Shown here one piece after another: positions 8,712-17,287 of a stretch of DNA of 64,000 bases (the stretch's first letter is position 1; each line of letters begins with the position of its first letter). Made by a program: the position numbers and the translations under genes. Origin of the DNA: Pseudomaricurvus sp050633365 (lineage in GTDB: Bacteria > Pseudomonadota > Gammaproteobacteria > Pseudomonadales > Cellvibrionaceae); contig JBOEGJ010000045.1 of the NCBI GenBank assembly GCA_050633365.1, positions 124,001 to 188,000 on the forward strand. Direction: 5' to 3'. Below the pieces are notes generated by a model. The model had not been told where the DNA came from. It saw only the letters and a program-made list of their open reading frames with translations, and made no database searches.

Positions 8712-8727
8712 AGCAAAAATAAGGCCA
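8712..8727 (-). promoter_or_regulatory. Sigma-54 promoter of the PEP-CTERM gene
   Basis: Read on the minus strand the site is TGGCCTTATTTTTGCT. It has the GG (-24) and GC (-12) dinucleotides exactly ten bases apart and matches TGGC and TTGCT of the consensus. Transcription would start near 8702. PEP-CTERM genes in floc-forming bacteria are known to depend on RpoN with PrsK/PrsR, and prsK is in this window. Confidence 0.65.
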
Positions 8728-8835
8728 GTAATTTTATTTCTTTCTATTTCAGTAAGTTAATATCCCTTTTGGCAATGAATATGAGGTCCTTGTAAATAAA
8801 GCTGACACCAACGCTTTGTCGCCGAATGTCTCTGT

Positions 8836-11619
8836 TTAACCCAGACTTTTCAAGAGTGCCTTAGCGTCAGATTCACCGTCGAATGATGCGCCGCTTTCAA
8901 CTGATGCTTTTAGTTCACGCTTAGCCTCTACGGTGCGACCTAAGTCGAGCAATGCCTTGCCGAGATGGTAGCGTATTTCCGGAACGTTACTGGCTCTAAC
9001 CGCTGCCTGGCGGAGATACTTCAAGCCTTTCTCGGGGTTCCCGGCCTTGACCATCAACCAGCCAACAGTATCATTAACGTAGGGGTTTTCCGGGGATACC
9101 CTAAGCGCTCTCTGGGCATATCCCAGCGCCTCCGACGAGCCGAGTTCATCGAGGACGTAAGCCATATTGTTGAGGTGGGAGGCGTCGTTAGCGTCGGCCT
9201 CAATCAGCCGTGTCAGCGCTGACTTCGCTGCAACTAGTTTGTTTTCACGGATCAGCTGAAGGCTATAAGCTCCTCCGATGGCTGGGTGCCTTTTCCAGTA
9301 GTGCTCGAGTGTTACCAGCGATTTTTCATGCATTCCCTGCGTGGTCAGTGTATGGCTAAGTCCTAATACAAGTTCCGGCATAAACCCTACCTCTAGTCCT
9401 TTCGAATAGGTGTTTGACGCTTCGGCTAGGGATCCTACTGCAACTTCACTATCGGCAAGCATTAGGTAAGAGATGGATTCTTTAGGGTGTTCTTGAACGA
9501 GCTCTCTTGCATGCTCCAAGGCTTGGTTTTGCTCGCCAGTTATGAGCAGCAGCGAGATTAAGCTCACATGTGAAGGAAGGTGTTTTGGATTGCTCTCGGT
9601 GGCCTTGAAGAGAGCGTGTCTAGCGTCAGAGTTCGCGTTCAGCTTTATCATCGCTTGAGCGAGAAAGTGCAGTCTCTCCGTGTGAAAGCCAACCTTTTTT
9701 GATTGTTGTTTGTATATCGCCAGTGCTTTTCGTGGTTGCCCTGTTTTTTCGTAGACTTTGGCGAGGGTAATCGTTGACTCGAAGCTATGTTCAGCGAGTA
9801 TGTTGGTGTCAAGTGCGAGGGTGATGGCGTTCTCATATTGTTTATCAATGACATAGAGCTCCATCAGGAAGATACGAATATCAATATCTTCTAAGTCAAT
9901 CAATCGAGCTTTTTCTGCGAGCTTTAATGAGACATCAATATTTCCCTGATCTCTTTCTAGCTGGGCTAAGGCAAGCATAGTATCGCTGGATTCAGGAGTC
10001 TGCTCTATAGCTTCTTGCAGCAGTGAGAAGGCTCTGTTGGTATTGCCGGATCGCGCCTCTAGTTTTGCGAGGTTTATGACTGTGCTGGTTGAATTGGGCC
10101 GCTCTATTAAGATGTTCTCAAAAGATTGCCGTGCTTGGGCGGTATGCCCAGCGCTGTGTTGAGCGATGCCCAATAAGTTCTTAAAGGCAATATTATTCGG
10201 GGTTTGCTCGACCAGCGTCTTCGCCGTTTCTAGAGCTTCGGTATAGCGCTTGCTTTTGAGCAGGGCAATTGCGAGCTGAAAACCGCTTTGGGTGTTTTCT
10301 ATGCTCTTGTTAAAAGCGCTGCTCAGCTGCGCAATACCATTGTCGTTGTGACCCGCCTGAAGCAAAGTGATGGCTAGGCGATCCTCTAAGTTGGAGTTTT
10401 CTGAGTCCTGATGTCTTAGCCGCTCTAGCAAACGGGTTGCTTTTTCGTGATGACCGGCCTTTGAATAAGCTGTCGCCAAAAGGCTGACAGCTTTGCTGTC
10501 ATGAGGCTGGCGTTGATAGGCGGGGCGCAAGAATTTTATCGCGCCCACTGGATCGTTTAGTTTGAGCAGGATGTCTCCCATCAATCGATTGGCTCCAGCG
10601 TCTTGCGGGTTCGTTTTTAAATACAGAGAAAGATAAGTTTTAGCGGATTCAAATTCAGACAGGCCGTAGTGCGCTTGAGCGGCTACCATGGGCAGTTGCT
10701 TGTCAGCGCTTACTCGAGCCTGGGGCAAGCGGGCGATAATCTCAGTGCAAACTTTGAGTTCATCGAATGATTTTTTGGCAGAATCTTCTTCGTTCAGTTT
10801 GGTATACAGCAGAGCCCTTAGGTATGCTGCTCTGGGCTCATACGGGAACTTGTCTTTCAAAAACTCCAGATCTCCTCTGGCTTCAGATAAGTTATCAAGA
10901 TCTAGGTCTAGCGCGGATTTTGATACTCTTGCGTCAACAAACATAGGCGATACATTAACCGCTTTGGTGTAAGCATCGCGGGCGAGTTGTAATTGCCCAC
11001 TGGCGTGTAGTGCTGATGCGTAGGTATTCCAAGACTCACTTCGATCTTGAAACCTCTCAGTTAGTACTTCGCTCAAACTAATCGCAGAGTCAAAGTCGCG
11101 ATGAGATATTGCAATCAGAACTTTCGCAATGAGCGTTCTAAAGCTAGTGGAAGGTTGTATCGTCTCCGATTCAACGATTAAGTCTTGAGCCTTAGTGGAT
11201 TTTCCTAAGCTAAGCCATGCGATAGACTTATATCCCAATATATCTGCGGCGGTCTCTGGTGGAAGGTTACGTGTGGATATTTCATCTAATATGCTCTGGT
11301 ATTTACCCTGTCGTCGATAGACTTCAGCGAGACTTATATTGATAAAACGCCTGTCTGCGCCCAAAACACGAGCTTTAATCAGGGTTTCTTCGGCGGCTGC
11401 CGATCTGTCTTGTGCGATATAGGTTTCCGCAGTTAAGACTAATGAGGGTACGTGCTCTGGATTTTTCTGAAGGGCATTCTTAAGTTGAATGATCGCCGCG
11501 GGGTATTCTTGAGCGTAGAAGAGTCTGCTGGCATCTTCATAAAATTCATCAGGAGACTTCTGTGCGAAACTTAGTGCGCTAATACAGAAAAAGACAAGCG
11601 ACAAGAGTAATCTAGCCAT
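8836..11619 (-). CDS. prsT: XrtA/PEP-CTERM system TPR protein PrsT
   Basis: 927 residues, with an N-terminal signal peptide (LLLSLVFFCISALSFA) and then about twenty tetratricopeptide-like repeats to the C terminus (for example YPAAIIQLKNALQKNPEH, NPEKGLKYLRQAA). Length and composition match the periplasmic PrsT family found next to exosortase A. Many members are lipoproteins; here no Cys follows a lipobox at the signal cleavage region, so it may be soluble or only signal-anchored. Role: probably a scaffold for polysaccharide export or PEP-CTERM sorting; the exact partners are unknown. Its start overlaps the patatin stop by 8 bp, so they are co-transcribed. Confidence 0.9.
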   Translation of the reverse strand: MARLLLSLVFFCISALSFAQKSPDEFYEDASRLFYAQEYPAAIIQLKNALQKNPEHVPSLVLTAETYIAQDRSAAAEETLIKARVLGADRRFINISLAEVYRRQGKYQSILDEISTRNLPPETAADILGYKSIAWLSLGKSTKAQDLIVESETIQPSTSFRTLIAKVLIAISHRDFDSAISLSEVLTERFQDRSESWNTYASALHASGQLQLARDAYTKAVNVSPMFVDARVSKSALDLDLDNLSEARGDLEFLKDKFPYEPRAAYLRALLYTKLNEEDSAKKSFDELKVCTEIIARLPQARVSADKQLPMVAAQAHYGLSEFESAKTYLSLYLKTNPQDAGANRLMGDILLKLNDPVGAIKFLRPAYQRQPHDSKAVSLLATAYSKAGHHEKATRLLERLRHQDSENSNLEDRLAITLLQAGHNDNGIAQLSSAFNKSIENTQSGFQLAIALLKSKRYTEALETAKTLVEQTPNNIAFKNLLGIAQHSAGHTAQARQSFENILIERPNSTSTVINLAKLEARSGNTNRAFSLLQEAIEQTPESSDTMLALAQLERDQGNIDVSLKLAEKARLIDLEDIDIRIFLMELYVIDKQYENAITLALDTNILAEHSFESTITLAKVYEKTGQPRKALAIYKQQSKKVGFHTERLHFLAQAMIKLNANSDARHALFKATESNPKHLPSHVSLISLLLITGEQNQALEHARELVQEHPKESISYLMLADSEVAVGSLAEASNTYSKGLEVGFMPELVLGLSHTLTTQGMHEKSLVTLEHYWKRHPAIGGAYSLQLIRENKLVAAKSALTRLIEADANDASHLNNMAYVLDELGSSEALGYAQRALRVSPENPYVNDTVGWLMVKAGNPEKGLKYLRQAAVRASNVPEIRYHLGKALLDLGRTVEAKRELKASVESGASFDGESDAKALLKSLG

Positions 11620-12484
11620 GTTTTACCTGGGCCTCATGGTTCATGCATTGCTGAATTTTTTTGGGGATGAACTCGATTGCGGTATCGTACCCAGTTTGAA
11701 AAAGCTCTTCTTTTTCGTCTTTACTCATGTTGAAGTCAACCGATGAGGTTTTGCCCGTGTTGATCACGATGGTGTTGTGCCAGTGCTCCGCATGAACGTA
11801 CTCTCGGGAAATCGCGTTCATGAATGTTCTTACCAGCATAAGTACGTAACTCTTTAAGGGGAATATGGGTTTTTTGAACTCCTTATTAGTCTCAGGATCA
11901 CTTTTTAGTCGAAAGCATATGGCTGGTGTCTTATCACCAGCCCAATCCCTAAATAGAGCGTCTTCAGAAAGGATCGCACCGTCAACAAGTACGTGTTTGT
12001 CGTAGGTCTTAAAACTAAAAATGAGGGGGATCGACATTGAAAACCTAACTGCCCGAGAGACCTTTAAGTCGGGCGTATTCTTCTTGTCAAAGATCATTGG
12101 GCCACCGCCATTGACGTCAGTGGCGAGGACATGAAAATTGAGGTCCATGTCGGAAAAGGTTCTGCCTTCCAGAATTTCGTCCATCCACTGTTCGAACTTG
12201 TCACCAGAGGAAAGACCGCCGTCCATTAGTAAGCGAATGAGAGAGAAGCTTCGAAATTGATTAAAGTCGGTGGATACGGCGAGCTCTTTTATGTCATCCA
12301 AAGAATACCCAGCGGCATATAGGCTCGACACAATACTGCCGCCGGAGACACCAACAATATGACTAAAGCTTATGTCGAGCTCGTGCATTGCTTGTAATAT
12401 GCCGATATGCGCAGGTAATCGCGTGCCTCCTCCTGAGAATATTGGAACGACTTGGTGAGGCTCTAGTGATATTCCTATGGTCAT
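11612..12484 (-). CDS. Patatin-like phospholipase
   Basis: 290 residues with the full patatin signature: oxyanion loop SGGGTR at about 17-22, nucleophile elbow GVSGG with Ser47, and the dyad Asp168 in VDGAI. No signal peptide is seen, so it is probably cytoplasmic or peripheral. Patatins hydrolyse lipid acyl esters. It lies between prsT and the XrtA-associated ATPase, overlapping prsT by 8 bp, so it may act on envelope lipid linked to the export system (inference). Confidence 0.88.
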   Translation of the reverse strand: MTIGISLEPHQVVPIFSGGGTRLPAHIGILQAMHELDISFSHIVGVSGGSIVSSLYAAGYSLDDIKELAVSTDFNQFRSFSLIRLLMDGGLSSGDKFEQWMDEILEGRTFSDMDLNFHVLATDVNGGGPMIFDKKNTPDLKVSRAVRFSMSIPLIFSFKTYDKHVLVDGAILSEDALFRDWAGDKTPAICFRLKSDPETNKEFKKPIFPLKSYVLMLVRTFMNAISREYVHAEHWHNTIVINTGKTSSVDFNMSKDEKEELFQTGYDTAIEFIPKKIQQCMNHEAQVKHG

Positions 12485-12525
12485 GGCGTTTGCTCAGCAG
12501 CGCTAATTAAGTGTGTCTTATCTGG

Positions 12526-13392
12526 CTAGATGCTTCTCAATACCGTTTGGTCAACCGGAGGGGTGTCGATGCCGGTTATCAGCTCTTCCTGAACTAGAGA
12601 CTCTATAACTTGATTGATATCCTCTAAATCAAGGTGTTGTTTGTCTTCGACCATGCCGTGTAAAAAGAGTCGACTACAGATAAGATTTATGAGGCGAGGT
12701 ATTCCACGGCTAGCTCTAAAAATTGGCGAAAATATGTCCTCGGACAATGAAGGGTTATTTTTCCAGTTAACCTGTTCCAATCGATATTGGATATAGTTCT
12801 TGATGTCAGGTTCTTTGAGGGATTGAAGGTGGCAGGTGGCTACAATACGTTGATGAAGCTGTTCCAGCTCTGGGCTTTTTATGGTATCTCTGAGTTCACT
12901 TTGGCCGACGAGAAAGATCTGTAATAAGGGCTGATTGTTCTGTTGTAAATTTGTCAACAGTCGCAACTCTTCCAGAGCTTCTGATGGCAAGTCTTGCGCT
13001 TCGTCAATGATCAGCAGACACCGCCGACCCTCATTGTGCAGTCGTGTGAACAACGACTTCAAATTGTGGAGTAAGAGCGATTTGTATTCGGTTCCACCGT
13101 CAAGACCAAAGTTAAGGGCGATTAGGCGAATTAGATCGTCTCCGGCGACTTGCGTACAATTTAGGCTGGTAAAAAGGACCTTTCCGCCATCAAACTCCGA
13201 GGTTAAGTCGCTGATAAGCGTTGATTTTCCTGTTCCGGGGTTGCCGGTGACTACGACAAATCCTTCTCCTCTATATAGCGCGTAATGCATATAGGCTTTC
13301 GCGTTTTTATAGCTTGGGTGAGAAAAGCAGAGCCTAGAGTCTGGGGTCAGCCGAAAGGGCTCTTCACTGAGGTCATAAAATGATTCATACAT
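12526..13392 (-). CDS. XrtA/PEP-CTERM system-associated ATPase
   Basis: A 288-residue AAA-type ATPase of the ExeA/GspA-like kind. The N terminus YESFYDLSEEPFRLTPD is diagnostic for this group. Walker A GNPGTGKST is at 50-58, Walker B LLIIDEAQDL at about 126-135, and a sensor-like segment QIFLVGQSEL follows. RGIPRLINLICSRLFLHG is the conserved C-terminal lid. It probably has an assembly or regulatory role in exosortase A loci. It is downstream of a 70-residue membrane protein and upstream of the patatin and prsT. Confidence 0.9.
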   Translation of the reverse strand: MYESFYDLSEEPFRLTPDSRLCFSHPSYKNAKAYMHYALYRGEGFVVVTGNPGTGKSTLISDLTSEFDGGKVLFTSLNCTQVAGDDLIRLIALNFGLDGGTEYKSLLLHNLKSLFTRLHNEGRRCLLIIDEAQDLPSEALEELRLLTNLQQNNQPLLQIFLVGQSELRDTIKSPELEQLHQRIVATCHLQSLKEPDIKNYIQYRLEQVNWKNNPSLSEDIFSPIFRASRGIPRLINLICSRLFLHGMVEDKQHLDLEDINQVIESLVQEELITGIDTPPVDQTVLRSI

Positions 13393-13407
13393 ACAAAAAA
13401 TTAGCTC

Positions 13408-13620
13408 CTAGCCAGTCGAATGGTGTGTTTTCCATAGAATCAATTCTTGTTTTATGAGCATGCTAGCAACCATTATCCCTGTTCCTGCAATAAATAGGGT
13501 CATATTCTCGTAGCCAAACAGTTGATGAACCTCTGCAACTCGCAGTGCACCAGAAATGGCGCATATCGAAACTCCAAAAATACCCATGAAGTTTGCGATT
13601 GTAATTACCAGCTTTTTCAT
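13408..13620 (-). CDS. Small two-helix membrane protein, unknown
   Basis: 70 residues with two hydrophobic helices (VITIANFMGIFGVSICAISG and MTLFIAGTGIMVASML) joined by a short polar turn, and a basic, His-containing tail. It begins the minus-strand operon with the ATPase, 15 bp upstream of it. I do not recognise the family. Its short length and constant operon setting suggest an accessory of the export complex, but nothing in the sequence gives a function. Confidence 0.6.
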   Translation of the reverse strand: MKKLVITIANFMGIFGVSICAISGALRVAEVHQLFGYENMTLFIAGTGIMVASMLIKQELILWKTHHSTG

Positions 13621-13984
13621 TGCTTATCTCAGATTGCTTTTAAAAGTTAGAGTTCTTATTCCAGAACAATTTATCTCTGAAAAAGTAAGTCCATTAACTT
13701 TAGGTCACAAGCATTGGCTTAGCCTAACAAGCAGTGAATAATCCATCTAGGAAAGAAAGTTAAATACTAAGAAAAAGATTATTTGCGCGACAAAATCGTA
13801 CACTTTCAGTGTTTTTATAGCGAAAACGTAAAACAGAGGTTGTTCCTATAAAGAAATGAATATTAGTATGGCGTCTGTTATTTTTTGAGAAACAATAATA
13901 ACGAAAAGACGTGATGTGGAAATGCGCGTCTATACTTGATTGAGTCGTGGTCACAACACATAAAGTATCTAAGGAGTAGATTCC
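13621..13984. promoter_or_regulatory. Divergent promoter region between the prsT operon and the export operon
   Basis: A 364-bp AT-rich gap between divergent operons. For the plus strand, TATACT at 13931-13936 is a candidate -10 with a poor -35, and AAGGAG at 13971-13976 is a strong ribosome site for the GTG at 13985. For the minus strand, a sequence at about 13710-13725 has GG and GC ten bases apart (AGGC...TGCT), a weak sigma-54 candidate 90 bp before the small membrane gene. An imperfect inverted pair GTTATT/AATAAC lies near 13880-13905. No coding frame is credible. Confidence 0.45.
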
Positions 13985-14614
13985 GTGTCGATTCGTATCA
14001 GTCCAAGGCTTCCAAATAAGCCTTATACCTACCTTGTGTTCTCAGTTTTGTTAATGATCTGTGCCGGCTGCTCGGTTCAGAAGTATCCCGCTGTGTCTGC
14101 CGCACCCGATTACGACTATGTGATAGGTGCCGGCGATAATCTTGATATTTTCGTTTGGGGAAATAGCGAGCTGAGTGCATCTGTGAAAGTGAGGCCTGAT
14201 GGAAAGATAACAACCAGATTGGTCGAAGATATTCCTGCCAGCGGTCGAACGTCAACTCAGCTTGCTCGAGAAATTGAAGAGGCCTATGGGAAGTATGTAA
14301 AAAGTCCGGTGGTGAGTGTCATCGTAGATTCATTTGTGGGGATACCGACTCAACAGGTGAGAGTCGTGGGTGAAGCCGCCAATCCGTTGAGTATTCCCTA
14401 CAACAAACATATGTCTTTGCTGGACTTAATGATTTCCGTAGGAGGTCTGAGCGATTTTGCAGACGGTAACGGGTCTGTTCTAATCCGTAATTACGGAGGA
14501 AAGCAAGAGATATTCAATTTACGCATAGAAGATCTCATTCGTGACGGGGATATTACCGCGAATACGCATATGATGCCTGGCGATATCATCATCATCCCCG
14601 AAGCTTGGTTCTAA
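13985..14614 (+). CDS. XrtA-associated polysaccharide export lipoprotein (Wza/EpsB-like)
   Basis: 209 residues, GTG start with AAGGAG upstream. The signal peptide ends in CAGC with lipidation Cys29. A poly-export domain follows (DYVIGAGDNLDIFVWGN, then VRPDGKITTRL), with one SLBB-like repeat (VRVVGEAANPLSIPY through GGLSDFADG). The short length and absence of the long C-terminal helix of Wza match the PEP-CTERM/exosortase A subfamily. It would form the outer-membrane export pore and heads the operon, 22 bp before the chain-length protein. Confidence 0.92.
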   Translation: MSIRISPRLPNKPYTYLVFSVLLMICAGCSVQKYPAVSAAPDYDYVIGAGDNLDIFVWGNSELSASVKVRPDGKITTRLVEDIPASGRTSTQLAREIEEAYGKYVKSPVVSVIVDSFVGIPTQQVRVVGEAANPLSIPYNKHMSLLDLMISVGGLSDFADGNGSVLIRNYGGKQEIFNLRIEDLIRDGDITANTHMMPGDIIIIPEAWF

Positions 14615-14636
14615 ACGCTGTTCGAGGAAGGATTCT

Positions 14637-16181
14637 ATGCAGCAGATATTGGCGCAAATATACACCTACGTAATAGGGGTATGGCGTTTTCGCTGGCTCG
14701 CGCTGGGCGTCACTTGGACGCTATCAGTGGCGGGGTGGCTATGGGTTTGGTCATTGCCAGAATCCTATCTTGCCACCGCGAGACTAGATGTCGATAGCAC
14801 TAATATTTTACGACCGTTGTTGCGTGGTTTAGCCATACAGCCTGATGTCGAGCAGAGAGTCGCACTAATGAGTAAGACGCTGCTTAGTCGTCCCAATCTT
14901 GAAAAATTAATGCGCATGGCAGATCTTGATTTGAGTGTAACATCGGACTTAGAAGAAGAAAGGTTGCTGACATCAATAAAGGAGTCAATCTCACTTAGAG
15001 GTGATAGGCAAAATTCATCTTTGTATTCGGTATCGTTTAAGCATGAAGATAGAGCGACTGCGAAAAAAGTTGTTCAATCACTGATGACTATTTTTATCGA
15101 GAGTACGCTTGGTGAAAAGAGAAAAGATAGTTCGGGCGCTCAAGCATTTTTAGACCAACAGATTGCAGATTACGAACTTAGGTTGTCAGAAGCGGAACAA
15201 AGAGTCGCCGATTTTAAGCAGCGCAATGTAGGAATGTTACCGGGAGAGGCAGGAGGCTATTATCAGCGGTTAGATATGGCTAGAAACCAACTCAGTAGCG
15301 CAAGGCTACAACTAAAAGAACTAGAGAATCGTCGTAATGAACTCTCTCGTCAACTTAAGGGAGAAGAGCCGGTATTCTTTTCTGCGACGAGTAAGAACTC
15401 TAGTGGCATGGGATCCCCATTAGATCATCGCATCAATACACTGCAAGAAAAGCTCGATTTTTTGTCAATAAGCTATACCGAACTTCACCCTGAGGTGGTA
15501 CAGATTAAACATAAAATTGAAGCTCTTAAAAACGAACGCGATGCAGAATACGAAAAGTCGACGAGTATGCCGTCTACGGAAAACTCGAATTACTCTTCAA
15601 GTCCTGTTTACCTCAACATGAGAACGATGATGGCCGAAACGGAAGCCAAGGTCGCAGAGTTAACGGTCAGAGTTCAAGAATATGATAGCCGTGTTAAAGC
15701 CCTAGAAAATACTGTCAACAGTATTCCTGATATTGAAGTTGAATTACAGCAGCTCGACCGTGACTATCAAGTGATTGCTCAGCAGCATAATGCGCTTCTA
15801 AAGCGAAGAGAGTCAGCGCTTCTCTCTGAGAAGGTTGAAAAGAATGCGGATGATATAAAATTCAGAATTATCGATCCACCCTATGTTCCTCTAAAGCCCA
15901 CTGAGCCTGATAAGTTGATGTTGAATGTGGTGGTTCTGATGTTTTCGCTGGCGGTCGGCGGGGCGGTGGGGTTCGTCTTTTCGCTATTCAGTCCTGTATT
16001 CGTGGATAGGCGAACGGTGAGCGAGAAATTGGGGTTGCCAGTATTGGGGTGTGTGACTTTGATGCTTCCACCCGAGCAAGCGCGTAAAGAATTTAGATCC
16101 TCTATGGTTTACCTCACGATGGTGGCTTCCTTGCTAGTTGTATTTACTGGGGTGAACTTGGGGCAAAACCTATTTTTTTGA
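14637..16181 (+). CDS. XrtA system polysaccharide chain-length determinant (Wzz/Wzc-like, kinase domain separate)
   Basis: 514 residues. An N-terminal transmembrane segment lies near residue 22-42, followed by a Wzz domain (LPESYLATARLDVD). A long periplasmic coiled coil with Arg/Glu-rich heptads spans about 170-390. The PPYVPLKPTEPDK motif is just before a second transmembrane helix, and a third hydrophobic segment is at the end. It is a polysaccharide co-polymerase controlling chain length and export with the tyrosine kinase 53 bp downstream. Strong ribosome site GAGGAAGG before the ATG. Confidence 0.92.
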   Translation: MQQILAQIYTYVIGVWRFRWLALGVTWTLSVAGWLWVWSLPESYLATARLDVDSTNILRPLLRGLAIQPDVEQRVALMSKTLLSRPNLEKLMRMADLDLSVTSDLEEERLLTSIKESISLRGDRQNSSLYSVSFKHEDRATAKKVVQSLMTIFIESTLGEKRKDSSGAQAFLDQQIADYELRLSEAEQRVADFKQRNVGMLPGEAGGYYQRLDMARNQLSSARLQLKELENRRNELSRQLKGEEPVFFSATSKNSSGMGSPLDHRINTLQEKLDFLSISYTELHPEVVQIKHKIEALKNERDAEYEKSTSMPSTENSNYSSSPVYLNMRTMMAETEAKVAELTVRVQEYDSRVKALENTVNSIPDIEVELQQLDRDYQVIAQQHNALLKRRESALLSEKVEKNADDIKFRIIDPPYVPLKPTEPDKLMLNVVVLMFSLAVGGAVGFVFSLFSPVFVDRRTVSEKLGLPVLGCVTLMLPPEQARKEFRSSMVYLTMVASLLVVFTGVNLGQNLFF

Positions 16182-16234
16182 ATAGAAAACTTGTGAATGT
16201 ATGTCGTTTTCGCACCAGGTGAACAGTATTCATT

Positions 16235-17284
16235 ATGAGTATTATTGAAAAAGCGATAAAAAAGCTAGAGCGAGAAAAGGGTAAAGATCAATTGGTCAAA
16301 GACTCTGACCTAACCCGTAAATCTTCTCCCCTGAGCGCGGCATCCCATGGTGTGGCGGCAATATCGATAGACTATGAATCCGACGCTAAAGTGGATGATT
16401 CTCACGTAGATGTCGAACTAGATTCTGGTTGTTCAGAAACAGTAACACCGCCTAGCGCAGGCGTAAAATCGGATTATCCTGTTCACAAGATTCCAGTTGA
16501 TGTTCTCGCAGAGCGGGGAATGATTACACCGCAAAAGCCTCGGAGCCGGATTGCAGATGAATATAGAGCGATTAAAAGGCCGCTTTTACAAAATATCGAA
16601 AACAAAGGTGCGGCCACGATTGAGAACGCGAATCTCATTATGGTAACCAGCGCCTTACCTGGCGAGGGAAAGACGTTTACCGCGATTAACTTGGCCATGA
16701 GTATGGCGACCGAACAGGACCGTACAGTGCTATTAGTCGACGCGGATGTTACCAAAGCGTCTGCCGCCAGAGTTTTGGGGATTCCGGACGATTGCGAAGG
16801 CTTAATCGATTTATTGGAAGATCCAGAAAAAGAATTTTCAGACATTCTAATTCATACAAATTTACCAAAGCTAAGGATTCTCCCGGCAGGCCATCTTCAT
16901 GAGCATGCTACCGAATTGTTGGCATCCGAAAGCATGCACCGGTTAATGGAAGAGCTATCAAATCGATACCCGAACCGAGTGATAATTTTTGACTCGCCGC
17001 CATTGTTAATGACTACCGAATCTTCGGTTTTATCGAGTTTTATGGGGCAAATTGTCTATGTCGTAGCGGCTGAGCAGTCTTCACAAGAGGCGGTAAATGA
17101 GGCTATTCAACACTTAAGTGAAGATAAGGCAATTGGCGTCGTACTTAACAAGGCGCGGCAAAACCCTCTAGTGAGCCACGGTTACGGCTATGGGTATAGT
17201 TATGGTTATGGCTACGGTTATGGCAACGGTGAGCGTCGTTATCAGAAGAAGTCGAACCTCGATCTTGTCCAAGATAATGGTTAA
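16235..17284 (+). CDS. XrtA-associated tyrosine autokinase (BY-kinase)
   Basis: 349 residues. The N-terminal MSIIEKAIKKLE helix is typical of this family. Walker A SALPGEGKT is at about 139-147, Walker A' LLVDADVTK near 170, and Walker B VIIFDSPPLL near 250. The C terminus is an unusual Gly-Tyr repeat tail (about residues 316-332) acting as the autophosphorylation cluster. It works as the cytoplasmic partner of the chain-length protein, with cycles of phosphorylation needed for export. The phosphatase at 35161 is the likely counterpart. Confidence 0.92.
   Translation: MSIIEKAIKKLEREKGKDQLVKDSDLTRKSSPLSAASHGVAAISIDYESDAKVDDSHVDVELDSGCSETVTPPSAGVKSDYPVHKIPVDVLAERGMITPQKPRSRIADEYRAIKRPLLQNIENKGAATIENANLIMVTSALPGEGKTFTAINLAMSMATEQDRTVLLVDADVTKASAARVLGIPDDCEGLIDLLEDPEKEFSDILIHTNLPKLRILPAGHLHEHATELLASESMHRLMEELSNRYPNRVIIFDSPPLLMTTESSVLSSFMGQIVYVVAAEQSSQEAVNEAIQHLSEDKAIGVVLNKARQNPLVSHGYGYGYSYGYGYGYGNGERRYQKKSNLDLVQDNG
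17180..17230 (+). repeat. Gly-Tyr codon repeat in the tyrosine kinase tail
   Basis: About eight alternating Gly/Tyr codon pairs in DNA, with one Ser and one Asn change, encode the tyrosine-rich end of the BY-kinase. The codons vary (GGT/GGC/GGG/GGA-type with TAC/TAT), so it is a protein-level repeat kept by selection more than a recent slippage tract. Confidence 0.8.
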
Positions 17285-17287
17285 CTT

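Larger units (their letters stand above)
8473..8835. other. Intergenic region between prsT and the PEP-CTERM gene
   Basis: This 363-bp gap follows the prsT stop and precedes the PEP-CTERM gene, both on the minus strand. It holds a sigma-54 promoter (8712-8727), a leader of about 230-270 bases and a weak hairpin with a U-tract (8572-8591). I see no convincing coding frame and no clear strong terminator for prsT. Confidence 0.6.
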
